Shown here: piece after piece, positions 8,995 to 16,807 of the stretch | How positions within the stretch are numbered: the first letter of the stretch is position 1 | How the letters are laid out: each line of letters starts with the position of its first letter | Assembly (NCBI GenBank): GCA_964565895.1 | Contig: CAZMGT010000048.1 | Coordinates: 1-29,111, forward strand | DNA length: 29,111 nt | Direction: 5' to 3' | DNA from: CAZMGT01 sp964565895 | GTDB taxonomy: Bacteria > Armatimonadota > Zipacnadia > UBA1398 > CAZMGT01 | Program-made: the position numbers and the translations under genes | Notes under the pieces: generated by a model | Seen by the model: the letters and a program-made list of their open reading frames with translations, nothing else | What the model was told of the DNA's origin: nothing | The model's database searches: none

Positions 8995-9988
8995 CGAGGT
9001 GGAGATCGTCGGCGCCGCGCCTCCCGCCGACGCCCAGCCCGGCGATATTGTGTTTATCCTCTCCGAAAAAGAAGCCCCGTTGCTTGAATCTACCCGCGCC
9101 TCGGCGGCCATCGTCCCCGAGGGGGTTTCCGCCGAGGGGCTCTCGCTCGTCTCCGTGGCCGACCCCCGCCTGGCCATGGCCCAAGTGCTTGCCCTGTTCG
9201 CGCCGGAGCACGAGGTCCCCGCCGGCGTGCACCCCTCGGCCCAGGTGGCCGAGGACGCCGAGCTCGCCCCCGACGTCCGCGTCGGCCCGCTCGCCGTAAT
9301 CTGCCCCCGGGCAAAAATCGGCCGCGGAACGCTCATCTACGGCCAGGTATACATCGGCGAGGGCGCGCAGGTGGGCGAGCAATGCGTAATCTATCCCCAG
9401 GTCTCGCTCCTGCGCGAGGTGCGCCTGGGCGACCGGTGCATCGTGCACAGCGGCGCGCGCATCGGCGGCGACGGCTTCGGCTACGCGTTCCACGCCGGCG
9501 TGCACCACAAGGTGCCCCAGCTCGGCACGGTAATCATCGGCGACGACGTGGAGATCGGCGCCAACGCGACGATCGATCGCGCCACGCTCCCGGGCACGGC
9601 CACGGTTATCGGCCCGGGGACGAAGATCGACGACCAGGTGCACATCGCCCACAATTGCGAGATCGGCGCGGCGTGCGTGCTCTGCGGGCAGGTGGGCCTC
9701 GCGGGCAGCGTGCGCATTGACGACGGCGCAGTTCTCGCCGGCCAGGTCGGCGTGGCCGACCACGTGCACATTGGCGCCGGCGCGCAAATCGGCGCCCAAG
9801 CCGGAGTTATCTCCGACGTCCCCGCGGGCGCCGTTTACTCCGGCTTTCCCGCGCGGCCGCACAGACAGCAAATGCGCGCCGCGGCGGAGCTCGAGCGGTT
9901 GGCCGAGCTGCGCAAGCGCGTGCGCCAGCTCGAGGCCCGCCTCGCCCAGCTCGAGCAAGCCTCTAAGCCCGGGGAGAGCAAGCAGTGA
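8939..9988 (+). CDS. lpxD: UDP-3-O-acylglucosamine N-acyltransferase LpxD
   Basis: 349 residues with LpxD architecture: an N-terminal uridine-binding domain (about 1-95, with DAQPGDIVFI), a left-handed beta-helix of hexapeptide repeats (about 100-310), and a C-terminal helix/coiled coil. The catalytic-region signature GDDVEIGANATIDRATL and the HIAHNC segment carrying the proposed catalytic His are both present. It adds the N-linked hydroxy-fatty acid in lipid A synthesis, so the organism makes an LPS-type outer membrane. The GTG start at 8939 has AGGGGAG eight bases upstream and gives the family's usual N-terminus. It therefore truly overlaps the preceding lipoprotein gene by 56 bases. Confidence 0.96.
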   Translation: MPTVKQIAQLVGGKLSGPDEVEIVGAAPPADAQPGDIVFILSEKEAPLLESTRASAAIVPEGVSAEGLSLVSVADPRLAMAQVLALFAPEHEVPAGVHPSAQVAEDAELAPDVRVGPLAVICPRAKIGRGTLIYGQVYIGEGAQVGEQCVIYPQVSLLREVRLGDRCIVHSGARIGGDGFGYAFHAGVHHKVPQLGTVIIGDDVEIGANATIDRATLPGTATVIGPGTKIDDQVHIAHNCEIGAACVLCGQVGLAGSVRIDDGAVLAGQVGVADHVHIGAGAQIGAQAGVISDVPAGAVYSGFPARPHRQQMRAAAELERLAELRKRVRQLEARLAQLEQASKPGESKQ

Positions 9989-10527
9989 CTCTCGAAGAGC
10001 GCATGCGCGCGATAAAGCTTTTTTTGATGGACGTAGACGGCGTCCTTACCGACGGCCAAATCGTCTACGCCTCGGTAGACGGCTTCGACCTGGAGGTCAA
10101 AAGCTTTGACGTAAAAGACGGCCTGGCCATCGTCCAGGCGCGCCGCGTGGGGCTGTATTGCGGGATATTGTCCGCGCGGAGCTCCGAGGCCACCCTGCGC
10201 CGCTGTCGCGAGCTGGGCATAGACCACGTCGTCGTGGGCTGCACGGACAAGCTCAACGGCGTGCTCGAAACGGCCAAGCAGTGCAACCTCGAGCTGGCGC
10301 AAATCGCCTACATGGGCGACGACCTGCACGATCTGCCCCCGATGCGCCGCGTGGGCCTGGCTGTGGCGCCCGCCGACGCTGCCCCTGAGGTTAAGGCTGT
10401 CGCGCACTTTGTCACCAAAGCCCCCGGCGGCCGGGGGGCCGTGCGCGAGGCCCTCGTCGCCCTGCTCAAAGCGCAGGGGCTGTGGGACGAGGTGCTCCGC
10501 GCGTTCGGCGGAGGCGAAGCTCAATAG
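9985..10527 (+). CDS. kdsC: KDO 8-phosphate phosphatase (KdsC-type HAD hydrolase)
   Basis: 180 residues, the usual length of KdsC. HAD motif I is DVDGVLTDG with the nucleophile Asp16 and Asp18; motif II is the Ser in GILSARSS; the family's FDVKDGLAI segment follows motif I; motif IV is GDDLHDLP. It has no cap domain, as expected for the tetrameric C0 subclass. It removes phosphate from KDO 8-phosphate, supplying KDO for the LPS core. The GTG start overlaps the lpxD stop (GTGA), with GGGGAG upstream, so the genes are translationally coupled. No KdsD isomerase domain is fused to it. Confidence 0.92.
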   Translation: MTLEERMRAIKLFLMDVDGVLTDGQIVYASVDGFDLEVKSFDVKDGLAIVQARRVGLYCGILSARSSEATLRRCRELGIDHVVVGCTDKLNGVLETAKQCNLELAQIAYMGDDLHDLPPMRRVGLAVAPADAAPEVKAVAHFVTKAPGGRGAVREALVALLKAQGLWDEVLRAFGGGEAQ

Positions 10528-11252
10528 CCACCGTTTACATCGTGCACACGGCCGACATCCACGGCCGCCTGAGCGACGCTCGGGCGGAGGCCCTGGGCCG
10601 CCTCCTGCGCTCGCTCGACGCCCCCGCCCTGCTGCTTGACAGCGGCGACGCCCTCCCCACGGGCAACGTCGACCTGCGCCTGGGCGGCGAGCCCACCCTT
10701 GCGCGCATGTCCCGCCTCGGCTATGCGGCAATGGCCTTGGGCAACCGCGAGTTTCACCCATTTGTCCGCCTGCTTAAGGCAAAGCTCGTCTCCGCGCGCT
10801 TTCCCGTGCTTTGCGCAAACGTGCGCTTTGCCCGCGGCGCGCCGGCTTCCGTGCGCCCCTCGCGCGTTGTCGAGCTAGGCGGGGTGACTGTTGGAATATT
10901 CGGCTTGCTTACGCCGATGGTCCGCGCGGGGAGTTTTTTGGAGAGGCTATGCAAAATAAGCTTCGACGAACCCCTGCGCGCCGCGGAGCGCATAGCGCGC
11001 GAGCTGCGCCCCCGGTGCGACCTTCTTGTGGCGCTCACGCATATCGGCATCGCCCGCGACCGCGAGCTGTTTGACCGCCTGCCCGAGGTCGACCTTGTCC
11101 TCGGCGGCCACTCCCACGTGCGCGAGCAGCAGACCGCGCCCGGCCGCGCCCTCGTGCACACCGCCCCCTATGCCCAGGAGGCCACGGTTATCCACTGGCA
11201 GGGGCGCGAGGCGCCGCCCGAGGTGCGCGTCGTCGCTTTGGGTGAGGGCTAG
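10524..11252 (+). CDS. metallophosphatase, 5'-nucleotidase N-domain type, probable ATA start
   Basis: About 242 residues of the calcineurin-like/5'-nucleotidase fold. Metal-binding motifs appear in order: HTADIHG, DSGDALP, GNREF (normally GNHE), a TH in ALTHIGI, and GGHSHV. It has no signal peptide and no C-terminal 5'-nucleotidase domain, so it is likely cytoplasmic; the substrate is unknown. The start is unusual. The first beta-strand (TVYIVHTAD) needs a start before 10530. The only in-frame GTG upstream (10482) would put a 14-residue Arg-rich extension inside kdsC, and the next GTG (10542) removes the strand. ATA at 10524 overlaps the kdsC stop as ATAG and has GGAGG (10510-10514) nine bases upstream, so I place the start there. 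A caller limited to ATG/GTG/TTG would choose 10482 or 10542. Confidence 0.8.
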   Translation: MATVYIVHTADIHGRLSDARAEALGRLLRSLDAPALLLDSGDALPTGNVDLRLGGEPTLARMSRLGYAAMALGNREFHPFVRLLKAKLVSARFPVLCANVRFARGAPASVRPSRVVELGGVTVGIFGLLTPMVRAGSFLERLCKISFDEPLRAAERIARELRPRCDLLVALTHIGIARDRELFDRLPEVDLVLGGHSHVREQQTAPGRALVHTAPYAQEATVIHWQGREAPPEVRVVALGEG

Positions 11253-11316
11253 CTTGCCCGTGCTTTGCGCGAAGGACGCCGCCCCACCGTTGCGCGAATA
11301 ACTTCTCCCAAACCAC

Positions 11317-11333
11317 GCCGGCGCAGCGCCGGC
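11317..11333 (+). terminator. short GC hairpin between genes, weak terminator candidate
   Basis: GCCGGCG, a three-base loop and CGCCGGC form a perfect 7-bp stem in the gap between the metallophosphatase and the next gene. No T-run follows, and the ribosome binding site of the next gene begins only a dozen bases later. It may act in attenuation or RNA stability rather than termination. Confidence 0.25.
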
Positions 11334-11355
11334 AGAGCTTGCCAAGAGGTGCAAG

Positions 11356-11961
11356 ATGGGCCGCTATCACGAAATCGTCATTGCTTACGAAGGCGAGTGC
11401 GCGATGTGTGGCGCGTGCTGCCAGGGCTGCGAATCCCTTCGCCGCCAGGGCAACAAGTGGGTCTGCGCCGAGCATCCCCACAAGCCCGCGCAGTGCATTA
11501 TGTTCCCCATCGGCTACAGCGTGGAGCTCGTCCCTGAGCAGTGCTCGCTGAAGATTACCAAAACCGTTCGCATAGACGAGACGAAATACGAAAACCGCAT
11601 TCGCGTGTCCGGCCGGGCGGGGGTGAGCTTTGTCGCCGCCGAGGAAGAGGAAGACGGCGAGGTCCCCAGCCTCTACGACGTCCAGGGCCAAGTCGAGCAC
11701 AAGCAAAAGTCGCGCATCTACCGCGGCACGCCCCTGCGCCTCGCCCAGGAGCTCGTCTCCCTTGCCCAGCGCGTCGTTGACCTCGAAAACGCCCGCCGCG
11801 CGCGGGAAAACGGCAAAAAATCCGGCGAGCTCATGCTCTCGTTCGCCGAATACCGCAAGGCCGAGGAGCACCTGCGCCAGCTCATCGAGGCCATCTGCCG
11901 CTACGCCACGCGGCGCGATATCATCGTCGGCGACCTGTTCGAGGCCGAATCCGACGACTAG
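11356..11961 (+). CDS. YkgJ-like cysteine-cluster protein
   Basis: 201 residues. The N-terminal ~55 residues hold a dense cysteine cluster: C-x2-C-x2-CC-x2-C near residues 15-24, then C-x-E-H, a Q-C-I-M-F-P segment and E-Q-C. This matches the YkgJ/UPF0153 'zinc- or iron-chelating' family, whose biochemical role is not established. The C-terminal half is charged and helical, with a likely coiled coil, and is not part of the usual family core. AGAGGTG lies just upstream of the ATG. There is no signal peptide or membrane segment, so it should be cytoplasmic. A 10-bp hairpin follows the stop. The neighbours do not point to a pathway. Confidence 0.7.
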   Translation: MGRYHEIVIAYEGECAMCGACCQGCESLRRQGNKWVCAEHPHKPAQCIMFPIGYSVELVPEQCSLKITKTVRIDETKYENRIRVSGRAGVSFVAAEEEEDGEVPSLYDVQGQVEHKQKSRIYRGTPLRLAQELVSLAQRVVDLENARRARENGKKSGELMLSFAEYRKAEEHLRQLIEAICRYATRRDIIVGDLFEAESDD

Positions 11962-11965
11962 CGCC

Positions 11966-12000
11966 CCCCGCGCAGCGCGGGACCTTTTCCCTGCGCGGGG
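11966..12000 (+). terminator. hairpin downstream of the cysteine-cluster gene
   Basis: CCCCGCGCAG (11966-11975) pairs perfectly with CTGCGCGGGG (11991-12000) across a 15-base loop, starting four bases after the stop codon. No T-tract follows, so factor-independent termination is uncertain. Confidence 0.35.
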
Positions 12001-12062
12001 CGTCTAACTGTGTGAGGGGAACAGCTCCCCCGTTGCTCACGCGCCACAGGAGGGCACGGGCC

Positions 12063-13040
12063 ATGGCGCGCGTTGGCCTTTGTGCACAGCTTGCCGCAGC
12101 TTTCGCTCTCGCTTGCGGCCTCTGCGGCTGCTTGCCGGTAACCGAGCTGCCCAATCCAGGCAATCCCGGCGGCAGCCCCGGCCCCTCGCCCGTCCCCTCG
12201 CTCGCCGGCTACATCTACCGCGACTCCGCGCTCGACGAATACGTCCTTTGCTCCGCGCGCAACACCTCGCTCGTCCCGATAAAAGGGATCATCATCCGCG
12301 CGCTCGACTCCTCAGGAACCTCGCGGCAGACGTCCACCGACATCGCCGGCTACTGGCAGCTTTTCGGCGTCGCGCCAGGCGAGGCAACGCTCACCGTGCT
12401 TACCGCCGACGGGCGGCAGATTACCTCGCGCCCGGCGATCGTTCCCGAGGAGCAAACCCTGTTCTGGCCCAGCCCTGCGGTGCGCGTCCGCCTGAGCACG
12501 GAGCAGCCGCCCTCCAGCGGCGACTCCTCCGACGCCCCACAGCCCACCCTCGTGCGCCGCGTGCGCATTACTGAGTGGAGCTCCGACTTCCGCCTCTCCG
12601 CGCGGGCCCTTGCGGCCTCGCTCCGCGAGGAGCAGGAGCCTGTCGAGGAGCCTCCGCTTACCGCGGTCGTTAAAATCGAGTTCTATGGCGAGGGCGAAAA
12701 TGCCCGCGTCGTGGTAAAAGTTCAGGTGCATAACTCGTTCGAGGCCTGGGCTGTCTCCAGCGAGGTCGTCGCCGTAGACGACGTGCTCGAGGGCTATTTC
12801 GAGCCCTCCTCGGTAAACATCGCCCCCGGCGGCTACACCACGGTGTTCGCCGGCTCCGTGCTCGACGATACGTTCCGCGTGGGGGAGATCGAAGAGGCCG
12901 TGCTTCCCGGGGTAAGTTACCTGCGCATCGTCGCCCCCGGAGGCATCGCCACAGCCACGCGCATCGAGGGCGAAGTCCACGCCCGCAGCGAGTCCGGCCG
13001 CACGCTAATCGGCACATTCGCCGGCGCGGTGGAAATGTAG
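12063..13040 (+). CDS. lipoprotein with carboxypeptidase-regulatory-like domain
   Basis: 325 residues from the ATG at 12063, chosen because AGGAGGG lies about nine bases upstream and it yields a clean lipoprotein signal (hydrophobic core, then an L-C-G-C lipobox). The mature N-terminus is a Pro/Gly/Ser-rich linker. At about residues 45-135 an Ig-like beta domain carries the pattern 'I-x-G-I-I-I-R-A-L-D ... STDIAGYWQLFGVAPG', typical of carboxypeptidase-regulatory-like/Cna-B folds. The rest is beta-rich with no recognised motif. It probably sits on the periplasmic or outer face of the outer membrane. A similar N-terminal plan (lipobox, short linker, GY-[IV]-Y start) is seen in the lipoprotein at 18392. 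Function unknown. Confidence 0.75.
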   Translation: MARVGLCAQLAAAFALACGLCGCLPVTELPNPGNPGGSPGPSPVPSLAGYIYRDSALDEYVLCSARNTSLVPIKGIIIRALDSSGTSRQTSTDIAGYWQLFGVAPGEATLTVLTADGRQITSRPAIVPEEQTLFWPSPAVRVRLSTEQPPSSGDSSDAPQPTLVRRVRITEWSSDFRLSARALAASLREEQEPVEEPPLTAVVKIEFYGEGENARVVVKVQVHNSFEAWAVSSEVVAVDDVLEGYFEPSSVNIAPGGYTTVFAGSVLDDTFRVGEIEEAVLPGVSYLRIVAPGGIATATRIEGEVHARSESGRTLIGTFAGAVEM

Positions 13041-13363
13041 CCGCTCTCCCCGCAGTCGCCCTCGCCCGGCCTGCAACGCGTCCATCCTCTAGCACGCAAA
13101 AACTGCGGCAAGACCAGCCGCGGAAGACCGCGGCTTTTGCGCTTAAAAAGAACCGCAGTTGGCGGCCGCCGGTGGCGCAAAACACGTTCCGACACCCCAG
13201 CACGCACCAAAAACCCACCGCGCAACTGTCCTTCGCCTTGCGGCCGACGCGCGCCCTTGCCAACACTTCCGCGCCTGCGATGAGAGCGCTTTTCCGCGCC
13301 CTCGTTTGCCGCTAAACTTACGCCAACTGTCGCTTCTAGATCACTCGTCGCGACTGCTGCGCC
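13041..13363. other. 323-bp intergenic region
   Basis: It contains the hairpin terminator described separately, enclosed by an 8-bp inverted repeat (AACTGCGG 13101-13108 / CCGCAGTT 13153-13160). I see no convincing gene, RNA gene or consensus promoter in the remainder. Confidence 0.6.
13116..13138 (+). terminator. rho-independent terminator after lipoprotein gene
   Basis: AGCCGCGG, an AAGA tetraloop and CCGCGGCT form a perfect 8-bp stem followed by TTT. Outer complementary arms (CGCAAAA 13095-13101 and TTTTGCG 13135-13141) could extend it. It lies 75 bases past the stop of the lipoprotein gene. Confidence 0.65.
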
Positions 13364-13855
13364 ATGGCTTACGTCGTCGATGCGGGAATGTGGGCAATTG
13401 CCATCGCTGGAGCGCTTGTCCTGCTCCTCATTGTCACCGCGGGGCACCTCGTGTGGCTGTTCACCGACTGGTGGCACCGCCTGGGCCGCGCCCTGCGCTC
13501 GGCCAGGGGCGCGTGGCTTCAAGCGGCCGCGGCTCTTGCGCTAACGGCCTGGCTCGCGCTGGGCCATCTCGCGTTTCGCTCCGGCGCGCTTTTCGCCGCC
13601 CGCGGCGCCCCGGGAATCGCCCTTGCCCTTTGCTACGGCGCCGCGGCTCTTTCCCTGGCCATCTTCTCGCTGAGGTCGCGCGCGCCAACGTCGCCTGCGC
13701 TGCTCGTTTGCGCCGTGGGGTTGGCCCTCGCTTGCCTGTTCTGCGCTTTTGCGGCAAGGCAAGCCTTTGCGCGCCTGCAGCCCATTATCGCCGCCTCCGC
13801 TCTGTGCGCGTTTGCCCTTGCCGCAGTGCTGGCGCTCGCTGCGCCTCGCAAATGA
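13364..13855 (+). CDS. small integral membrane protein, unknown function
   Basis: 163 residues, mostly hydrophobic. About five transmembrane segments can be seen (roughly 9-32, 50-68, 78-98, 108-127, 137-158), joined by short Arg-containing loops, including an Arg-rich one after the first segment (WWHRLGRALRSAR). I recognise no family. The frame ends at 13855 with a Pro-Arg-Lys tail. There is no good ribosome binding site before the ATG, and another in-frame ATG lies at 13388, so the start is uncertain. The consistent hydrophobic periodicity favours a real gene. It lies alone between a terminator and a convergent gene pair. Confidence 0.55.
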   Translation: MAYVVDAGMWAIAIAGALVLLLIVTAGHLVWLFTDWWHRLGRALRSARGAWLQAAAALALTAWLALGHLAFRSGALFAARGAPGIALALCYGAAALSLAIFSLRSRAPTSPALLVCAVGLALACLFCAFAARQAFARLQPIIAASALCAFALAAVLALAAPRK

Positions 13856-14028
13856 TCGCCCGTGCGATGCTTAGGGCCTGAGCGGGGAACCCGTCGGGCT
13901 TCGCCGCCGCGGTTTGCTTTCGCTGTTGCGCTGCGCGCCGTCTGCCTCCGCCCCGCACTTGCGCCTCAGCCGCTTATCTTTCCCCAACAGCTGGCTCGGC
14001 GCGCCTCTCGCCCGCGGCAAACCCGCGC

Positions 14029-14724
14029 CTACTCCTCCGGCGGAACCATCCGATAGCCCACGGAGCGCACGGTGAGGATCATTTTGGGGTTCGACGGGTC
14101 GTCCTCGAGCTTTGCCCGCAGGCGGCCGATGTGCACATCGAGCGAGCGCGTGTCGATCCCCTCATAGCCCCACACTTGGCTGAGCAGGGCCTCGCGCGGC
14201 ATAACCTTGTCCAGGTTGGTGGCCAGGACGTAAAGCAGGTCGAACTCCTTGGGGGTGAGATAAACGCGCTTGCCGTCGCGGGTCACCTCGCGCTTGGAGG
14301 GCATAATGACGATCGGCCCAACGACGATATCCTCCTCCTCGCTGCGCGGGGCGGCAAACTCGCTCCACCGCCTTAAGTTCGCCTTAATCCGCGCCAACAG
14401 CTCGCGCATGGAGTAGGGCTTGGTAATATAGTCGTCGGCGCCGATCTCCAGCCCGAGCACCTTGTCGATCTCTTCGTCGCGCGCGGTGAGCATGATAATC
14501 GGGATCGTGGTAATCTCGCGCGCCTTGCGGCAGACGTCCAACCCGTCCATCCGAGGCAGGATGAGGTCGAGGATCACAAGGTCCGGCTTGTCCCGCCGAA
14601 TGCGCTCCAGCCCCTCCTCTCCGTCGCTGGCCTCCATCACCTCATACCCCTCCCGGCGCAGCGCGCTAACCAGCGCCTCGCGCGCCTGTGTGTCGTCCTC
14701 CACGACCAAAATGCGCTTTGCCAT
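14029..14724 (-). CDS. OmpR/PhoB-family response regulator
   Basis: 231 residues. The receiver domain (1-120) has acidic residues Glu9/Asp10/Asp11, phospho-acceptor Asp53 in LVILDLILP, Thr80 and Lys102. The C-terminal winged-helix DNA-binding domain (about 130-229) includes LTPKEFDLLYVLA, a VWGY turn and SLDVHIGRLRAKLEDDPSNP, ending in TVRSVGYRM. The ATG at 14724 is preferred over the GTG at 14733 because GAGGTGAGG lies right before it. It follows a phosphatase gene on the same strand after 39 bases, so the two are probably co-transcribed. No histidine kinase gene is in the window, so its partner is elsewhere. The PhoB-like sequence and phosphatase neighbour hint at phosphate control, but this is inference. 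Confidence 0.93.
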   Translation of the reverse strand: MAKRILVVEDDTQAREALVSALRREGYEVMEASDGEEGLERIRRDKPDLVILDLILPRMDGLDVCRKAREITTIPIIMLTARDEEIDKVLGLEIGADDYITKPYSMRELLARIKANLRRWSEFAAPRSEEEDIVVGPIVIMPSKREVTRDGKRVYLTPKEFDLLYVLATNLDKVMPREALLSQVWGYEGIDTRSLDVHIGRLRAKLEDDPSNPKMILTVRSVGYRMVPPEE

Positions 14725-14763
14725 GTTCCTCACCTCATGCCAGCTTCGGCGCCCCCGCTATGC

Positions 14764-15708
14764 TCAGCCCGCCTTCCAGTATCGGCTACCTGCCGGAAAT
14801 AGTAAAGTTGCCACCCGGGGCATTACCCCAGGCACAACCCGCCCATCCCACTCCGCCGGCGTAGCAATGCCCAGCGCCCACAGCGCCGTCGCCGCTGTGT
14901 CGTAAATGCGCACCGGCGTGGTTATCGCATATCCCTTGCGCACCCCGCGGCCGCAGCAAATCCAGGGAATGGTGACGTCCTCGGGGCGCGCCGTGCCGTG
15001 CGTCTTGTCGTGGCCGCCGTGGTCTGCGGTAACGATCATCACGCTTGCCGGCGACATTTGCGCCTGCCACAGCGTGCTCAGCAAAACGCCCAGCGCGCGG
15101 TCGCACGCCTCCACCGCGGCAAGCTGCTCCGCGCTGTTCCAGCCATATTGGTGGCCCATGGAGTCCGCGTCGGAAAAATGCACCAGGCAAATGTTCGGCC
15201 GCTCGTTAGCCAGGCAGGCCGCGGCCTTCGCGGCAACTTGCCCCGCGCTAAAGCCGGCCAGCTCGTAGTGATCCACCGTCCCCGGCGGAGCAAGGTGGTA
15301 GAGCTTTATCTTGCTCACGATCATCGCCGTGCGAAACCCCTGCGCCTTGGCGATGCTGAACACCGTGGGGACTTTTACAAAACCCTTGCTCCGGTCGTAG
15401 GTGTTCCACGTTATCCCGTGCTTTTCGGGAACAACCCCGCAAAGCATCGAGGCGTGCGCGGGAAGCGTGGAGCTGGGGACGATCGTTTGCGCGGACCACG
15501 TATACGAGCCATTGCGCCACAGGGCGTCGATGTTTGGCGTCCTTGCCCTAAGCAGGGCCTCGGGGCCCACCCCGTCCAGACTAACGATGATTACGTAGCG
15601 CACGCCCGCCGGCTGCGCCCATGCGGAGGAGCTGCAACATATCAGCAACCAGGCGAATAAACCCCACCAAACGCGCGCCGCTTTACGCAATACGTTTGAA
15701 GGATCCAC
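14764..15708 (-). CDS. secreted alkaline-phosphatase-superfamily phosphodiesterase
   Basis: 314 residues from the GTG at 15708, chosen because GGAGG lies about ten bases upstream and it gives a proper signal peptide (hydrophobic core WWGLFAWLLICCSSS, then AWA-Q cleavage); the longer open frame to 15918 is Arg-rich and unlikely. Superfamily metal and catalytic motifs are all visible: SLDGVG, the nucleophile Thr in PSSTLPAHASML, SDADSMGHQYG, and TADHGGHDKTHG. This matches type I phosphodiesterase/nucleotide pyrophosphatase (PF01663) enzymes, which hydrolyse phosphate mono- or diesters. Exported, it could release phosphate outside the cytoplasm. The response regulator gene follows. Confidence 0.88.
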   Translation of the reverse strand: MDPSNVLRKAARVWWGLFAWLLICCSSSAWAQPAGVRYVIIVSLDGVGPEALLRARTPNIDALWRNGSYTWSAQTIVPSSTLPAHASMLCGVVPEKHGITWNTYDRSKGFVKVPTVFSIAKAQGFRTAMIVSKIKLYHLAPPGTVDHYELAGFSAGQVAAKAAACLANERPNICLVHFSDADSMGHQYGWNSAEQLAAVEACDRALGVLLSTLWQAQMSPASVMIVTADHGGHDKTHGTARPEDVTIPWICCGRGVRKGYAITTPVRIYDTAATALWALGIATPAEWDGRVVPGVMPRVATLLFPAGSRYWKAG

Positions 15709-15887
15709 CGGTTGCCGTCCTCCGTCTGTTATTTCTTGCCTTGCCGCGTATTGCCCTTCACCCCGCCCCGCGCCGCCCGAAGCACGGCGTTTGCTCGCTG
15801 GGCGCGCGCCGCGCCGCTTCGCTCGCCTTGCCCGCCCCAGGGCAGGACGGCACCCGCCCCTGTCGAACTTAAACACTGGACAGCGGC

Positions 15888-16733
15888 ATGAGCAACCACC
15901 TGGAAACCCTCCTCGCACACGCGGCCCGTGAGGCCCGGCGGGCGATCATTTGCGCCCGCTGTCGGCGGTGCGAAAAACCCGTCGGCGACCTCAGGCGGGC
16001 CAGTCTGCTTGCCTTTTGCGCCATGGACATGGCCTCAAGCGACCCCCGCCCCTATGCCATCGCGGCGCAGGTCTACCTCGCCCTGGACGAGCTCGACAAC
16101 GCCCTGCTCGCCTTTCGCAAGCTGGCCACCTATAGCCCCAACCCAGTGCCCGCGCTGCTCGAGATCGCCGCGATCCACCTTGCCCGCCGGCGGCTGTCCC
16201 GCGCCTATCTCTGGGTCAGTCGCGCGTTGGAGCTAAACCCCTGCCTTGCCGCGCGCGCCTTGGCAGCGCAGATTTGCGCCACCATGGGCCAGTGGCAGGA
16301 GGAACTCGCCCACTGGCGCGCCGCCGTCGCTCGCGAGCCGGAGAATCCCGCGGCGACCTACGGCTTGGGCCTCGCCCAGCTCGCCCACGGCGACCCCGAG
16401 CAAGCATGCCGCGCGCTCCAGCGCGTGCTTAGCCTCCGCCCGGCGGGCTTCCGCCGCGCCCACTTTTACCTCGGCTGCGCCCTCGCCGCGTGCGGACGCT
16501 GGGCCGAGGCCTGCGCGGCGTTCGCCCAGGCGGCCCAGCGCGAGCCCTCCTGGGCCGCAGCGGCCCACGCCCTGGGGTTCTCGCTGCTTGAGGCAGGCCG
16601 CCCGCGCGAGGCCCTCGCCCCTCTGCGCCGCGCTGCGCAGCTCGACCCCAACAACGGCTGCTATGCCGCCGACCTCGCCCGCGCCGCCCGGCACGCCGCC
16701 GAGCCCCGCAGTTCGCCGTCCGCGGGAGCGTGA
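15888..16733 (+). CDS. TPR-repeat protein with N-terminal cysteine motif
   Basis: 281 residues. The N-terminal 30 residues hold C-x2-C-x2-C (ICARCRRC), a possible metal-binding knuckle. From about residue 50 to 275 there are six or so 34-residue tetratricopeptide repeats, with the usual W/L-G-Y/A-P pattern (for example AAATYGLGLAQLAHGDPEQA and AAHALGFSLLEAGRPREA). No signal peptide is present. TPR proteins act as protein-binding scaffolds; no specific partner can be named. The glycogen synthase gene begins 74 bases after its stop, so the two may share a transcript. The ribosome binding site is weak. Confidence 0.78.
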   Translation: MSNHLETLLAHAAREARRAIICARCRRCEKPVGDLRRASLLAFCAMDMASSDPRPYAIAAQVYLALDELDNALLAFRKLATYSPNPVPALLEIAAIHLARRRLSRAYLWVSRALELNPCLAARALAAQICATMGQWQEELAHWRAAVAREPENPAATYGLGLAQLAHGDPEQACRALQRVLSLRPAGFRRAHFYLGCALAACGRWAEACAAFAQAAQREPSWAAAAHALGFSLLEAGRPREALAPLRRAAQLDPNNGCYAADLARAARHAAEPRSSPSAGA

Positions 16734-16807
16734 TCGCCCGGGCAAAGGTCTCCCGCGGCGCTCCTCAGAACCGCCCTGCGGTTAACGAAAGGTGGAGTGA
16801 ACCGGTT

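Noticed and set aside
8807..9958. 383-codon minus-strand open frame opposite lpxD
   Set aside because: It is the antisense shadow of a well-supported lpxD; the apparent His/Ala/Gly-rich repeats come from the hexapeptide repeats read backwards.
15709..15918. Upstream extension of the phosphatase frame to 15918
   Set aside because: The added residues are Arg/Gly-rich, overlap the divergent TPR gene start, and would bury the signal peptide inside the protein.
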